A DNA stretch of 64,000 nt from Jiangella endophytica (lineage in GTDB: Bacteria > Actinomycetota > Actinomycetes > Jiangellales > Jiangellaceae), in contig NZ_QVAI01000024.1 in NCBI RefSeq assembly GCF_003427025.1, positions 1-64,000 of the forward strand, given 5' to 3'. The position numbers were made by a program, and so were the translations under genes. The notes beneath the pieces are model-generated. The model saw only the letters and a program-made list of their open reading frames with translations. It did no database searches and was not told the origin of the DNA. Shown here one piece after another: positions 8,155 through 16,557 of this stretch (position 1 is the first letter of the stretch; every line of letters starts with the position of its first letter).

Positions 8155-9525
8155 CTACGGGGCGATGTTCTGGTTCAGGTGGAACACGTTGTCCGGGTCG
8201 TAGACGCGCTTCACCGCCCGCAGCCGCTCGTAGTTGCCGCCGTAGTTGGTCGCGACCCGGTCCTGGTCGTCGGCGGCCATGAAGTTGACGTAGCCGCCGG
8301 CTTCCGAGAGCGGCGCGGTCGCCGCGTAGTAGTCGCGCACCCACCGCGTGTTGGCGTCGTTCTGGACCGGGTCCGGCCACATCCCGGCGATCACCGTCGC
8401 GAAGTTCGCGTCGCGGTAGGCGAACGCGGTCGCGTCGGGCGCGAGGCGGTGCACGGCCCCGTTGATCGGGTAGATGTGCATGGTCGAGTTGACGACGGGC
8501 ACCTGCGGGCCGTGCTCGAGGTGCGCCGCGATGACGTCGTCGGACAGCTCCCGGACGAAGTTCGCCTTCCAGTAGTGCTGCATGCCGGGCGGCACCAGGG
8601 CGTCGAACGCGCTGTTCAACGCCGGGTACGGCATCGGCCCGACGTGCTCGGCGACGATCGGTGCGACGTCGCGCAGTTCCTTGAGCACCGACTCGCCCTC
8701 GTCCAGCGGCCCGGACCAACAGGACACGAACGCCAGGAACGGCTCACCGTGCCGCGCCTCCGGGATGAACGGCAGCGGCGGCGCGATCTGGTACGCCGGG
8801 AAGCCGCCGAACTGCTCCGGCGCGTCCTGGATGAAGTCGCGGTAGAAGCGCAGCACATCGGCGGCGTCGTCGAGCGAGAAGAACATCGGCCCGCCGTAGA
8901 TGTCCTTCACCGGGTGCAGTTGGAACTCCAGCGACGTCACGACGCCGAAGTTGCCGCCGCCTCCGCGCAGCGCCCAGAACAGGTCGGCGTTCTCGTCCTC
9001 GCTGGCCACCAGGATGCGGCCGTCGGCGGTGACGACGTCGGCCGAGACCAGGTTGTCGCAGGACAGCCCGCAGCCGCGGGCCAGGTAGCCGATGCCGCCG
9101 CCCAGCGTCAGCCCGCCGACCCCGGTCGTCGAGATGATCCCGCCGGTCGTGGCCAGCCCGTACGAATAGGTCGCGGCGTTGAAGTCGCCCCAGGTCGCAC
9201 CGCCTTCCGCGCGCGCCGTCCGGGCGGCCGGGTCGACCCGGACCCCGCGCATGGCGCTGAGGTCGATGACGACGCCGTCGTCGACGGTGCCGAAGCCGGG
9301 CACGCTGTGCGAGCCGCCGCGCACCGCGACCTCCAGGCCGTTGTCGCGCGCGTACCGGACGGCGGTCGCGACGTCCCCCGCGTTCGCGGGGCGCACGACG
9401 ACCCGCGGCCGCCGGTCGATCATCGCGTTGTACACGCGCCGGGCCTGGTCGTAGCCGTCGTCGCCGGCGGCGATGACGGGACCGCGGACCTGCTCGCGCA
9501 ACTGGTCGAGCGTGAAATCGGACAT
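8155..9525 (-). CDS. Berberine-bridge-type FAD oxidoreductase (bicovalent flavin)
   Basis: 456 residues. N-terminal FAD_binding_4 domain (RPRVVVRPANAGDVATAVRY) and C-terminal BBE domain (YDPDNVFHLNQNI). The flavin histidine lies in VRGGSHS (His73) and a cysteine lies in CGLSCDNLV (Cys156) at the position that makes the second covalent bond, so bicovalent FAD is predicted. Family members oxidise sugars, alcohols or alkaloids with O2, giving H2O2. ATG after GAGGGGGAG. Diverges from the molybdoenzyme gene. A paralogue of the same length, lacking the Cys, lies at 32589-33959. Confidence 0.92.
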   Translation of the reverse strand: MSDFTLDQLREQVRGPVIAAGDDGYDQARRVYNAMIDRRPRVVVRPANAGDVATAVRYARDNGLEVAVRGGSHSVPGFGTVDDGVVIDLSAMRGVRVDPAARTARAEGGATWGDFNAATYSYGLATTGGIISTTGVGGLTLGGGIGYLARGCGLSCDNLVSADVVTADGRILVASEDENADLFWALRGGGGNFGVVTSLEFQLHPVKDIYGGPMFFSLDDAADVLRFYRDFIQDAPEQFGGFPAYQIAPPLPFIPEARHGEPFLAFVSCWSGPLDEGESVLKELRDVAPIVAEHVGPMPYPALNSAFDALVPPGMQHYWKANFVRELSDDVIAAHLEHGPQVPVVNSTMHIYPINGAVHRLAPDATAFAYRDANFATVIAGMWPDPVQNDANTRWVRDYYAATAPLSEAGGYVNFMAADDQDRVATNYGGNYERLRAVKRVYDPDNVFHLNQNIAP

Positions 9526-9640
9526 GGTTCTCCCCCTCGGGTGTCAGCCGATCCCTCAGGTCTCCCACCTCGGCGTGTGACGCCGCGTGTGACCTGCCCG
9601 GACTGTTGCCAGCCGGGCGGGCGGGGAGTACGACTGGACG

Positions 9641-10741
9641 ATGGGCACGGTCGAGGAATGGGTGAGCGCACCGGCGCGCGTCGCCGGTCCTGACGAGGGC
9701 ATCTCCGCCGACGAGCTGCGGCTCGCCGCGCGCAACCACGGGCTGCCGCTGGAGGCGTTGCGCTACGACGTCACGCCGTCCGGCTTGCATTACCTGCTGA
9801 CGCACTACGACATCCCGGCGCTGGACCCGGCCGGCTGGCGGCTCACGGTGTCCGGCGCGGTCGCCCGGCCACTCGCGCTGGGCCTCGACGACCTGCGTGC
9901 CCGGCCGCGGGTGACCCATCGCGTCACGCTGGAGTGCGCCGGCAACGGCCGGGCCCGGCTCAGCCCGCGGCCGGTCAGCCAGCCGTGGCTGGACGAGGCC
10001 GTCGGCACCGCGGAGTGGACCGGCACCCCGCTGGCCGGTCTGCTCGCCGAGGCGGGCGTGGCCACGAGCGCGGTCGACGTCGCGTTCACCGGCGCCGACC
10101 GCGGCGTCGAGCGCGGCGTCGAGCAGACGTACGAGCGCGGCCTGCCGCTCGCCGAGGCGCTGCGCGACGACGTCCTGCTGGCCGACGAGATGAACGGCCG
10201 CCCGCTGCCGCCGCAGCACGGTGCCCCCGTCCGGCTGATCGTCCCCGGCTGGTACGGCATGGCGCACGTCAAGTGGCTCGTCGGCGTGACCGTGCTGGAG
10301 TCGGAGTTCGACGGCTTCCAGAACGTCACGGCCTACCGGCTCAAGCAGACCGCCGACGACCCCGGCGAGCCGGTGACCCGGATCCTGCCGAAGGCGCTCA
10401 TCCAGCCGCCCGGCGTGCCCGACTTCCAGAGCCGGGTCCGGGTGCTGGACCACGGCGTCGTCGAGCTGACCGGGCGGGCGTGGTCGGGCTTCGCCCCGGT
10501 GGCGTCCGTCGAGGTCAGCACCGACGACGGCGGCACCTGGCAACCCGCCGAGCTGGGCCCGCAGCCCGCGCCGTACGCGTGGCGATCCTGGCGATGCGAG
10601 TGGGCGGCCCTCCCCGGCCGGTACGAGCTGCGGGCCCGCGCGCGCGACGCCGCCGGGCACGAGCAGCCCGTCGACCAGGCCTGGAACCGTCAGGGCGTGG
10701 CCAACAACCACGCGCAGCGCGTCACCGTCATCGTCCGCTGA
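9641..10741 (+). CDS. Sulfite-oxidase-family molybdopterin oxidoreductase
   Basis: 366 residues. The Moco domain includes VTLECAGNGRARLSPRP, where the Cys is the molybdenum ligand, and RLIVPGWYGMAHVKWL, a hallmark of sulfite oxidase/YedY-like enzymes. The C-terminal 120 residues (VASVEVSTDDGGTW ... WNRQGVANNHAQRV) match the Mo-co dimerisation Ig-like domain. There is no export signal, so it is probably cytoplasmic; electron acceptor and substrate are not predictable. It begins 115 bases from the divergent FAD oxidase. Confidence 0.92.
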   Translation: MGTVEEWVSAPARVAGPDEGISADELRLAARNHGLPLEALRYDVTPSGLHYLLTHYDIPALDPAGWRLTVSGAVARPLALGLDDLRARPRVTHRVTLECAGNGRARLSPRPVSQPWLDEAVGTAEWTGTPLAGLLAEAGVATSAVDVAFTGADRGVERGVEQTYERGLPLAEALRDDVLLADEMNGRPLPPQHGAPVRLIVPGWYGMAHVKWLVGVTVLESEFDGFQNVTAYRLKQTADDPGEPVTRILPKALIQPPGVPDFQSRVRVLDHGVVELTGRAWSGFAPVASVEVSTDDGGTWQPAELGPQPAPYAWRSWRCEWAALPGRYELRARARDAAGHEQPVDQAWNRQGVANNHAQRVTVIVR

Positions 10742-10844
10742 GGAAATTCGTCCACCCGACCTTGTCGGGATCGGCCACTACGGTTCGACGTCTCGGTGGG
10801 GACGCACCGTGCGCCCCCGTGGCATTGACCACGAGGAGGGGACG

Positions 10845-11648
10845 ATGAACGCTCTCGCGATCGAGGCCGAGGGCCTGGTCAAGCAGTATCGGGGCAGAAC
10901 CGGGACAGTCGACGCGGTCCGCGGCGTGGACCTGAGCGTCGCCGCCGGTGAGGTCTTCGGGTTCCTGGGCCCCAACGGCGCAGGCAAGTCGACGACCGTC
11001 CGCATGCTCACCACGCTGCTGACCATCACGTCGGGCACCGCCCGCGTCGCCGGCATCGACGTCACGGCCGACCCCGACGCCGTCCGCCGGCGCATCGGCG
11101 TCGCGCTGCAGGAGGCCGGGCTGGACCCACGTCAGACCGGGCGCGAGCTGATCGAGCTGCAGGCGCGGCTGTTCGGCAGCAGCGCGGCCGAGGCGGCGCA
11201 GCGGGCGGACGAGCTGCTCGACCTGGTCGAGCTCTCCGAGGCCGCCGACCGCCGCATCAAGGGGTACTCCGGCGGCATGAAGCGCCGGCTCGACCTCGCG
11301 TCAGCGCTGGTCCACCGGCCGGAGGTGCTGTTCCTCGACGAGCCGACGACCGGCCTCGACCCGGCCAGCCGGCTCGGCGTCTGGGACGAGGTGCGGCGCA
11401 TCAACCAGCGCGGCACCACGGTGTTCCTGACCACGCAGTACCTCGAGGAGGCCGACGCGCTCTGCGAACGGCTGGCGATCATCGACGGCGGCCGCATCGT
11501 CCGCGCCGGCACACCGGCGTCGCTGAAGGCCGAGCTGCGGACCCGGCTCGGACTCGCGTCCGACCCCACGTTGGACGAGGTGTTCCTCGACGCCACCGGC
11601 CGGACCCGTGAACGGGCCGCCGGCGAGGTCCAGGAGGTGGGGGCGTGA
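10845..11648 (+). CDS. ABC exporter ATPase, DrrA/daunorubicin-resistance type
   Basis: 267 residues. Walker A GPNGAGKST, signature YSGGMKRRLDLA, Walker B EVLFLDEPTTGLDP, and the H-loop region replaced by TTQYLEEAD, typical of DrrA-type drug and polyketide export ATPases. The C-terminal LASDPTLDEVFLDATG segment is also DrrA-like. The ATG follows GAGGAGGGGACG. It is followed by its permease 34 bases later; together they form a two-component exporter of unknown substrate. Confidence 0.93.
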   Translation: MNALAIEAEGLVKQYRGRTGTVDAVRGVDLSVAAGEVFGFLGPNGAGKSTTVRMLTTLLTITSGTARVAGIDVTADPDAVRRRIGVALQEAGLDPRQTGRELIELQARLFGSSAAEAAQRADELLDLVELSEAADRRIKGYSGGMKRRLDLASALVHRPEVLFLDEPTTGLDPASRLGVWDEVRRINQRGTTVFLTTQYLEEADALCERLAIIDGGRIVRAGTPASLKAELRTRLGLASDPTLDEVFLDATGRTRERAAGEVQEVGA

Positions 11649-11682
11649 CTGCGGCCCGCAGCCAGGTGCCAGGGGGAACACG

Positions 11683-12447
11683 ATGAGCGCCCTCGTCCAG
11701 ACCGAGCTGCTCGGCCGGCGGGCCATCCGCGAGTCGCTGCGCACGCCCGAGGCTCTCGCGCCGACGCTGTTCATCCCGGTGTTCTTCCTGGTGGTCAACT
11801 TCGGCCAGGCCGGCCGGATCTTCCCGTCCGACTCCACCCCGTTCCTGTACGGGCAGACCTACGCGGCGTTCCAGCTGCCCAGCTCGCTGCTGCTGGCCGC
11901 GTCGTTCGGCTCGGCCGCGCTCTACCTCGTCGAGGACATCGAGGGCGGCTACTTCGACAAGCTGCGGGCGGCCCCCGTGTCGCGCAGCGCGCTCGTGCTC
12001 GGCCGCCTGATCGCCGAAGGCGCGAAGACCGCCTTGCTCACGGCCGCGCTGATCGTCATCGCCCTGCCGTTCGGCGTGACGATCGCCAGCGGGCCCGCCG
12101 GGCTGGTGCTGCTGCTGGTGCTGACCTCGCTGTGGGGCATGGTCTTCGCCGGGTTCATGCAGCTCATCGCGTTGAAGACGCGCAGCGCGGCGGCGACGAA
12201 CTCGGGCGGGCTGGTGTTCTTCCCGCTGCTGTTCCTCACCCCGAACTTCGTGCCGCGGGAGCTGCTGACCCGGCCCATGGAGATCGCGGCGACGTTCAAC
12301 CCCGTCACCTACGTGATGGAGGCGCTGCGCTCGCTCATCCTCCAGGACCTGCAGTGGGACGTGCTGGCGCGCGGGTTCGCCGTGGTGGCCGCGTTCGGGG
12401 CACTGATGCTGTTCCTCAACCTCCGACTGGTCCGCCGCTACGACTGA
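11683..12447 (+). CDS. ABC-2 type exporter permease, DrrB type
   Basis: 254 residues with about six membrane segments (for example LFIPVFFLVVNFG, AALIVIALPFGVTIA, GLVFFPLLFLTPNFVP). The ABC-2 motif region DIEGGYFDKLRAAPVSRSAL and the late NPVTYVMEALR are characteristic of DrrB/NodJ permeases. I chose the ATG at 11683, after CAGGGGGAACACG, over an in-frame upstream ATG that overlaps the ATPase gene. Partner of the preceding ATPase. Confidence 0.92.
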   Translation: MSALVQTELLGRRAIRESLRTPEALAPTLFIPVFFLVVNFGQAGRIFPSDSTPFLYGQTYAAFQLPSSLLLAASFGSAALYLVEDIEGGYFDKLRAAPVSRSALVLGRLIAEGAKTALLTAALIVIALPFGVTIASGPAGLVLLLVLTSLWGMVFAGFMQLIALKTRSAAATNSGGLVFFPLLFLTPNFVPRELLTRPMEIAATFNPVTYVMEALRSLILQDLQWDVLARGFAVVAAFGALMLFLNLRLVRRYD

Positions 12448-12456
12448 GGTGGGCCG

Positions 12457-12514
12457 CCCGTGATCATCAACGATCCGGCCCCCTCTGGGTGGTTGGATCA
12501 TTGATGATCACGGG
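12457..12514. repeat. Imperfect long palindrome with TGATCATCAA core
   Basis: Two 20-base arms (12457-12476 and 12495-12514) pair with one G/T wobble around an 18-base loop. The core TGATCATCAAC is shared with the palindrome at 21893-21952, so this looks like a member of a dispersed repeat. It lies just after the exporter permease stop and could serve as a terminator. Confidence 0.75.
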
Positions 12515-12790
12515 TCACTGGTCGATGTCGGCGATGACACCGACATCCTCCGGGTCGAACTGCTCGACGCCCTCGGCCGGACGGGTCGGATAGATCGAGG
12601 ACGATCTCCTTGCCGAAGTTCTCCCGGACGATGCCGTCACCGGGGATCGCGCGCACAGCTTCGTCCAGACGTGCCTCGCCCACTTGTGGGCCCGTTGGAA
12701 GTCCGGCAGTTGGATCTTTCCGCTGCTGGTCCACTTCAGCTGGTCGGCGAGCTCGCACTGCGGCGTCTGGAAGCCATGGCCGCATCGTCA
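12515..12790 (-). pseudogene. Relic of a DUF262 (GmrSD-like) protein
   Basis: Read on the minus strand without a start codon, the sequence gives GFQTPQCELADQL then KWTSSGKIQLPDFQRAHKWA, a close match to the N-terminus of DUF262 proteins, the nucleotide-hydrolysing half of GmrSD-type modification-dependent restriction enzymes. The frame then loses family likeness and ends GVEQFDPEDVGVIADIDQ and a stop. The family normally exceeds 500 residues, so only a collapsed remnant of about 90 codons is left. A second frame in the middle (GDGIVRENFGKEIVLDL) also looks coding, suggesting indels. Confidence 0.6.
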
Positions 12791-12810
12791 CACCAGGCGC
12801 GGACCAAAAT

Positions 12811-12845
12811 TGACAACATGTTCCCAAACTGACAACATATTGTCC
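12811..12845 (+). promoter_or_regulatory. Tandem MarR-type operators
   Basis: Two copies of GACAACAT-N-TTG-like half-palindromes: GACAACATGTTC (12812-12823) and GACAACATATTGTC (12831-12844), the latter with perfect GACAA/TTGTC arms. They end directly before the ATG of the DJ-1 gene, where bound repressor would block transcription. The consensus matches the operators of the second MarR gene near 30.47 kb. Confidence 0.7.
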
Positions 12846-13457
12846 ATGACTCCTACCGCACACGTCGCCCTGTACGACACGCTCGCCGACTGGGAGATCG
12901 GGCACCTGCTCGTCGAGCTGCGCACCGGCCGGTTCACCGGCACGCCGTGGAACGTCGTGACCGTCGCCGAGTCCGCCGAGCCGATCACGACCATGGGTGG
13001 GCTGCGCGTCGTCCCGGACGTGGTGCTCGCCGACCTCGAGCCGGGAACGAGCGACCTGCTCGTGCTGGCCGGCGCGGCGCACTGGGACGCCGGCGGCGGC
13101 CGGGCCTGGACGGACGTCGCCCGCCGGCTCCTCGACGCGCGGGTGCCGGTGGCGGCGATCTGCGGCGCGACGGCGGGCCTGGCGCGGGCCGGCCTGCTCG
13201 ACGACCGCGACCACACCAGCGCGGCGGCCGAGTACCTGATGGCACAGCCCGGCTACGGCGGCCGGGACCGCTACGTCGACGCGCGCGCGGTCGTCGGCGG
13301 CGACCTCGTCACCGCCGGGCCGGACTCGCCGGTGCAGTTCGCCCGCGCCACCCTCAGCCGGCTGAGCCTGGCGTCGGACGAGACGCTCCAGGCGTACGAG
13401 GACGTGTTCCACGGCGCCGACGCGCGCGCCTACCCGGTGCTCATGCGGGCCGCATGA
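12846..13457 (+). CDS. DJ-1/PfpI family protein
   Basis: 203 residues. It has the DJ-1/PfpI glutamine-amidotransferase-like fold with the nucleophile elbow VPVAAICGATAGLA (Cys about residue 102) and LLVLAGAAHW before it. Members act as glyoxalases, amidases or redox-sensitive chaperones; which applies is unclear. The preceding DNA carries MarR-type operators. The stop overlaps the start of the MarR gene (ATGA), so the pair forms an autoregulated operon. Confidence 0.88.
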   Translation: MTPTAHVALYDTLADWEIGHLLVELRTGRFTGTPWNVVTVAESAEPITTMGGLRVVPDVVLADLEPGTSDLLVLAGAAHWDAGGGRAWTDVARRLLDARVPVAAICGATAGLARAGLLDDRDHTSAAAEYLMAQPGYGGRDRYVDARAVVGGDLVTAGPDSPVQFARATLSRLSLASDETLQAYEDVFHGADARAYPVLMRAA

Positions 13458-13951
13458 CGACGCCGATCCCGCCGCGTGAGGACTGGCCGGAGCCACCGCC
13501 GGCGACTCCGGCCGGGCAGGTGCTCACCGAAGTCGCGCTGACGACGTTCCGGCTCAACGCCCGGCTCATGGAGGCCGCACAGGACATGGCCGCGGCCGGC
13601 GACATCACGGCCGCGTGGTGGCAGGTGCTGGGCGGCGTCCTCGACCAGCCGCGCACCCACGCCGACATCGGCCGGCTCATGGGCATGTCGCGGCAGGGCG
13701 TGCGCCGGGTCGCCGACCTGCTGGTCGAGCAGGGGCTGGCGGAGTACCGCGACAACCCCGCGCACCGCCGCGCCAAGTTGCTGGCCTGCACCGAAGCCGG
13801 CTACTGGGCGATCCGCCGCGTCTCACTGGTGCAGCATCCGTGGGCCGAGCAGATCGGCGGCCGGCTCGATCTCGACGAGCTCACCCGCGCGCTGGCCACG
13901 ATGCGCGCGCTGGTCGCCGTCCTGGAGGCGGACCGCCCGGCCGGCAACTGA
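13454..13951 (+). CDS. MarR family transcriptional regulator
   Basis: 165 residues, winged helix-turn-helix: QPRTHADIGRLMGMSRQGVR forms the HTH and VEQGLAEYRDNPAHRRAKLL the wing. The N-terminus is Pro-rich. It starts inside the DJ-1 stop codon. The likely operators are the GACAACAT repeats just upstream of the operon, giving autorepression relieved by a small molecule or oxidant. Confidence 0.88.
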   Translation: MTTPIPPREDWPEPPPATPAGQVLTEVALTTFRLNARLMEAAQDMAAAGDITAAWWQVLGGVLDQPRTHADIGRLMGMSRQGVRRVADLLVEQGLAEYRDNPAHRRAKLLACTEAGYWAIRRVSLVQHPWAEQIGGRLDLDELTRALATMRALVAVLEADRPAGN

Positions 13952-13981
13952 CGCCGCCCGGCCACTGACGCCGTCCGGGCG

Positions 13982-14164
13982 CTACGGGCCGACCCGCAGG
14001 CCGGCCACCAGCACCGCTCCCAGCAGCGCGAGCACGATCACCGCCGACGCGGCCCACTGGACGTGTAGCAGTGTCCCGCGCAGCTCGCGCGCGAACACCG
14101 GGGTCACGACGTCGGCGAACCGCCGCCGGCGCGACCGGAACCTCCCCCGCCGCGGCATCGGCAT
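13982..14164 (-). CDS. Small basic single-span membrane protein
   Basis: 60 residues. Strongly basic N-terminus (RRGRFRSRRRRF) followed by one C-terminal membrane segment (SAVIVLALLGAVLVAGL). The ATG follows GGGGAGGG. No family is recognised. It points away from the ECF sigma gene. Function unknown; the composition and ribosome binding site make a real gene likely. Confidence 0.55.
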   Translation of the reverse strand: MPMPRRGRFRSRRRRFADVVTPVFARELRGTLLHVQWAASAVIVLALLGAVLVAGLRVGP

Positions 14165-14427
14165 GTCGCGCCCTCCCCTTCTCCCGAGGGCACCTCCTCC
14201 GGGCCTTCGTCGGCGTCCCACCACGCCGGCGGCTCCCGGAGGAGGCTGCACTCCCTCGCCACTAGGAGGCCCGTGACGACGGGATCAGCACGCGGCAGCA
14301 ACTGTGATCTGCGTCACAGAACACATTCGTCCCGATTCTCGTACCCCGCACGCGCCGCGCTGTGGATTACCCCGATGTGCCGCTTCCCTCGCCGGCCGGA
14401 ATGTTCCTGGCAGCAACAGGGGGTGAC

Positions 14428-14937
14428 ATGACCGAGTGTTCCGACACCTTCGCCCTGGCCGTACAGGGCGACGAGCGTACCTTCGAGACGTTGTACCGCG
14501 ACGTGGCACCGCGTGCCCGGCGCCTCGCCTACCGCATCGTGCGCGACGCCGACACCGCGGACGACCTCGTCCAGGAGGCGTTCTATCTGGTGCTCCGATC
14601 GATGCGGTCCGGTGGCGGCCCGCGGGAGCAGTTCGCCGGCTACGTCTTCACGACGACGAAGCGGCTGGCCTTCCAGCACTGCCGGACCCGCAGCGCGGCG
14701 GCCGGCTACGACGACCCGGCGTTGCAGGCCGGCGACCCGTACGACGAGCCCAAGGACGCCTCGGACGCACTGGCGACGCTGCCACCGCGGTGGCGGACCA
14801 TCCTGTGGCTGGTCGAGGTCGAGCGCTACTCGCCGGCCGAGCTGGCCGCACCGATGTCGATGACGCCGAGCGCGGTGTCGAGCCTCGCCCACCGGGCCAG
14901 GCGCGCACTGAGGACGGCGTACCTGACGGCCGGGTGA
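14428..14937 (+). CDS. RNA polymerase ECF sigma factor
   Basis: 169 residues. Region 2 (ETLYRDVAPRARRLAYRIV then DADTADDLVQEAFYLVLRS) and region 4 (ATLPPRWRTILWLVEVERYS then MTPSAVSSLAHRARRALR) are both complete. The ATG at 14428 follows CAGGGGGTGAC; an in-frame ATG 66 bases upstream is less likely. No anti-sigma factor gene adjoins it, so its control is not evident. It falls in the general SigE-like ECF group. Confidence 0.92.
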   Translation: MTECSDTFALAVQGDERTFETLYRDVAPRARRLAYRIVRDADTADDLVQEAFYLVLRSMRSGGGPREQFAGYVFTTTKRLAFQHCRTRSAAAGYDDPALQAGDPYDEPKDASDALATLPPRWRTILWLVEVERYSPAELAAPMSMTPSAVSSLAHRARRALRTAYLTAG

Positions 14938-14948
14938 GGCGGGGTGCG

Positions 14949-15404
14949 TCAGAGCGTGCGGGTCATGAAGACGCTGAGCGGGTCGGGGACGTAGTCGGCG
15001 AACGGCTCGCAGAACTCGAACCCGAACTTCTCGTAGAGCCGCCGGGCCGGGCGGAAGAACTCGTCCGACCCGGTCTCGAGGCTGAGCCGCCGGTAGCCCA
15101 TGCGGCGCGCCTCGTCGACGATGTGCTCGAGCAGCAGCGACGCGATGCCGCTGCGCTTGCGCGCGCCCGCGGTCCGCATCGACTTCAGTTCGGCGTGCCG
15201 CTCGTCCAGCCGCTTGAGCGCCCCGCACCCGACGACGTGGACGTCGTCGCGGACCGTCCAGAACGTGACGTCGGGCCGGCGCAACCCGTCGAGGTCGAGG
15301 GCGTGCTTGCTCTCCGGCGGCGTGATGGACCGCATCTCCCGGACGTGCTCCTCCAGGAACGCGGCGATCTCCGGTCCCGCCAGGTCGTCGACCGCTATCC
15401 GCAT
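14949..15404 (-). CDS. GNAT family N-acetyltransferase
   Basis: 151 residues. Acetyl-CoA binding motif region KSMRTAGARKRSGIASLLL (R-x-x-G-I/A), preceding strand HAELKSM, and the C-terminal RRLYEKFGFEFCEPF typical of GNAT helix 4/strand 6. It resembles small YhbS/PaiA-type acetyltransferases. Converges with the sigma factor gene, with 11 bases between the stops. The ribosome binding site is weak. Confidence 0.88.
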   Translation of the reverse strand: MRIAVDDLAGPEIAAFLEEHVREMRSITPPESKHALDLDGLRRPDVTFWTVRDDVHVVGCGALKRLDERHAELKSMRTAGARKRSGIASLLLEHIVDEARRMGYRRLSLETGSDEFFRPARRLYEKFGFEFCEPFADYVPDPLSVFMTRTL

Positions 15405-15473
15405 GGTTTCGACGTTAGACCGGCCATGTCACCCGGATGTTTCGCTGCCGATCAACGACCGTACGCTCGCCCG

Positions 15474-16121
15474 GTGCCCCTGCTGCTCCTCGACCTCGAC
15501 AACACCCTCCTCGACCGAGCGGCGGCGTTTCGTTCCTGGGCCGAGGACTTCGCGGGCGGCCTGGACGGGTCGGACGCGGACGTCGCCTGGCTGATCGAGG
15601 CCGACCGCGACGGCTACGAGCCGCGCGAGGCGTTCGCACGGGCGATCCTGGAACGTTTCGGCCTGGGCGGGACGGCGGCGATCCGGCTGGCCGACGACCT
15701 GCATCGCGGCATGGTGGACCGGATGACCCTCGACCCGGAGGTGCCGCGGGCACTGACCCAGGCACGGGACGCGGGCTGGGTGCCGGTCGTGGTGACCAAC
15801 GGCACCACGGAACAACAGGAACGGAAGATCCGGCACACCGGGCTGGAGTCGTCGGTGGCCGGCTGGGTGGTCTCCGAGAGCGCCGGTGTCGCCAAGCCCG
15901 ACCGGCGGATCTTCGACCTCGCCGCCCGCTCGGCCGGCCTGCCGCTGCTCGGCGCCTGGATGGTCGGCGACTCCGGGCCGGCCGACATCGGCGGGGCGCA
16001 CCGGGCCGGTATCGCCAGCGTGTGGCTGCACCGGGGACGGTCCTGGACCGAGACCGCCTTCGCGCCGTCGGCGATCGCCGACGACTGCGCCGGCGCCATC
16101 GACCACATCGTCACCGGGTGA
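15474..16121 (+). CDS. HAD-superfamily hydrolase
   Basis: 215 residues. Motif I LLDLDNTLLD (nucleophile Asp), motif II VVVTNGT, motif III Lys in GVAKPDRRIF, motif IV MVGDSGPADIGGA: a complete Rossmann-type phosphatase of the REG-2/haloacid dehalogenase-like branch with a helical cap. The GTG at 15474, immediately before the first strand, is the best start; 16 further in-frame codons upstream would give an unusual N-terminus. Substrate unknown. Confidence 0.9.
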   Translation: MPLLLLDLDNTLLDRAAAFRSWAEDFAGGLDGSDADVAWLIEADRDGYEPREAFARAILERFGLGGTAAIRLADDLHRGMVDRMTLDPEVPRALTQARDAGWVPVVVTNGTTEQQERKIRHTGLESSVAGWVVSESAGVAKPDRRIFDLAARSAGLPLLGAWMVGDSGPADIGGAHRAGIASVWLHRGRSWTETAFAPSAIADDCAGAIDHIVTG

Positions 16122-16557
16122 CGGCGCGGCGACGGACATCGCGGAGGATGCGGGCCACGGCGAGACGGTGGGCACCGGAGGTGATGACGAGCAGGCGGTA
16201 GACGCGTCCGTGCGGCCCGGGGAAGGCGGCCTCGGTGCGCGCGCGGACCATCGTCCCGCCCGGCGCCGCGACCAGGGTGAACGTCAGCGCATAGCGGGAG
16301 AACCGGTGCCGCCCGATGAGCCGGACCAGCCGCTCCGGCTCGGCCGCGGCCACCGCGAAGCCCGGCACCGTCGCACCCGGCTCGAGCGGCTCGCCGGAAG
16401 CCCGGCGAGGGAGGGTCCCGAGCACTCGGGAGAGCGGGCCGGCCCCCGTCATGGCCCGCACGTGCGCGGCCAGCGCCGGCCAGACGGCCGCAGGCGGAGC
16501 GGGCACCAGCAGGTGGTGCTCGTCGACGAACGGGAGGGCGGACGCCGGGGCGGTCAT
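16111..16557 (-). CDS. SRPBCC-fold protein
   Basis: 148 residues. The pattern HHLLVPAPPAAVWPALAAHV at the start, central FAVAAAEPERLVRLIGRHRF and SRYALTFTLVAAPGGTMVRA fit the START/Bet v1-like (SRPBCC, polyketide cyclase) fold that binds hydrophobic ligands. The ATG overlaps the stop of the SGNH hydrolase (ATGA), making it the last gene of the TetR operon. Ligand unknown. Confidence 0.78.
   Translation of the reverse strand: MTAPASALPFVDEHHLLVPAPPAAVWPALAAHVRAMTGAGPLSRVLGTLPRRASGEPLEPGATVPGFAVAAAEPERLVRLIGRHRFSRYALTFTLVAAPGGTMVRARTEAAFPGPHGRVYRLLVITSGAHRLAVARILRDVRRRAVTR

Larger units (their letters stand above)
12448..12845. other. Gene-poor stretch between exporter and DJ-1 operon
   Basis: About 400 bases without an intact gene. 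It holds the long palindrome, the DUF262 relic and, at its right end, the MarR-type operator pair of the DJ-1 operon. Nothing else is seen. Confidence 0.6.
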
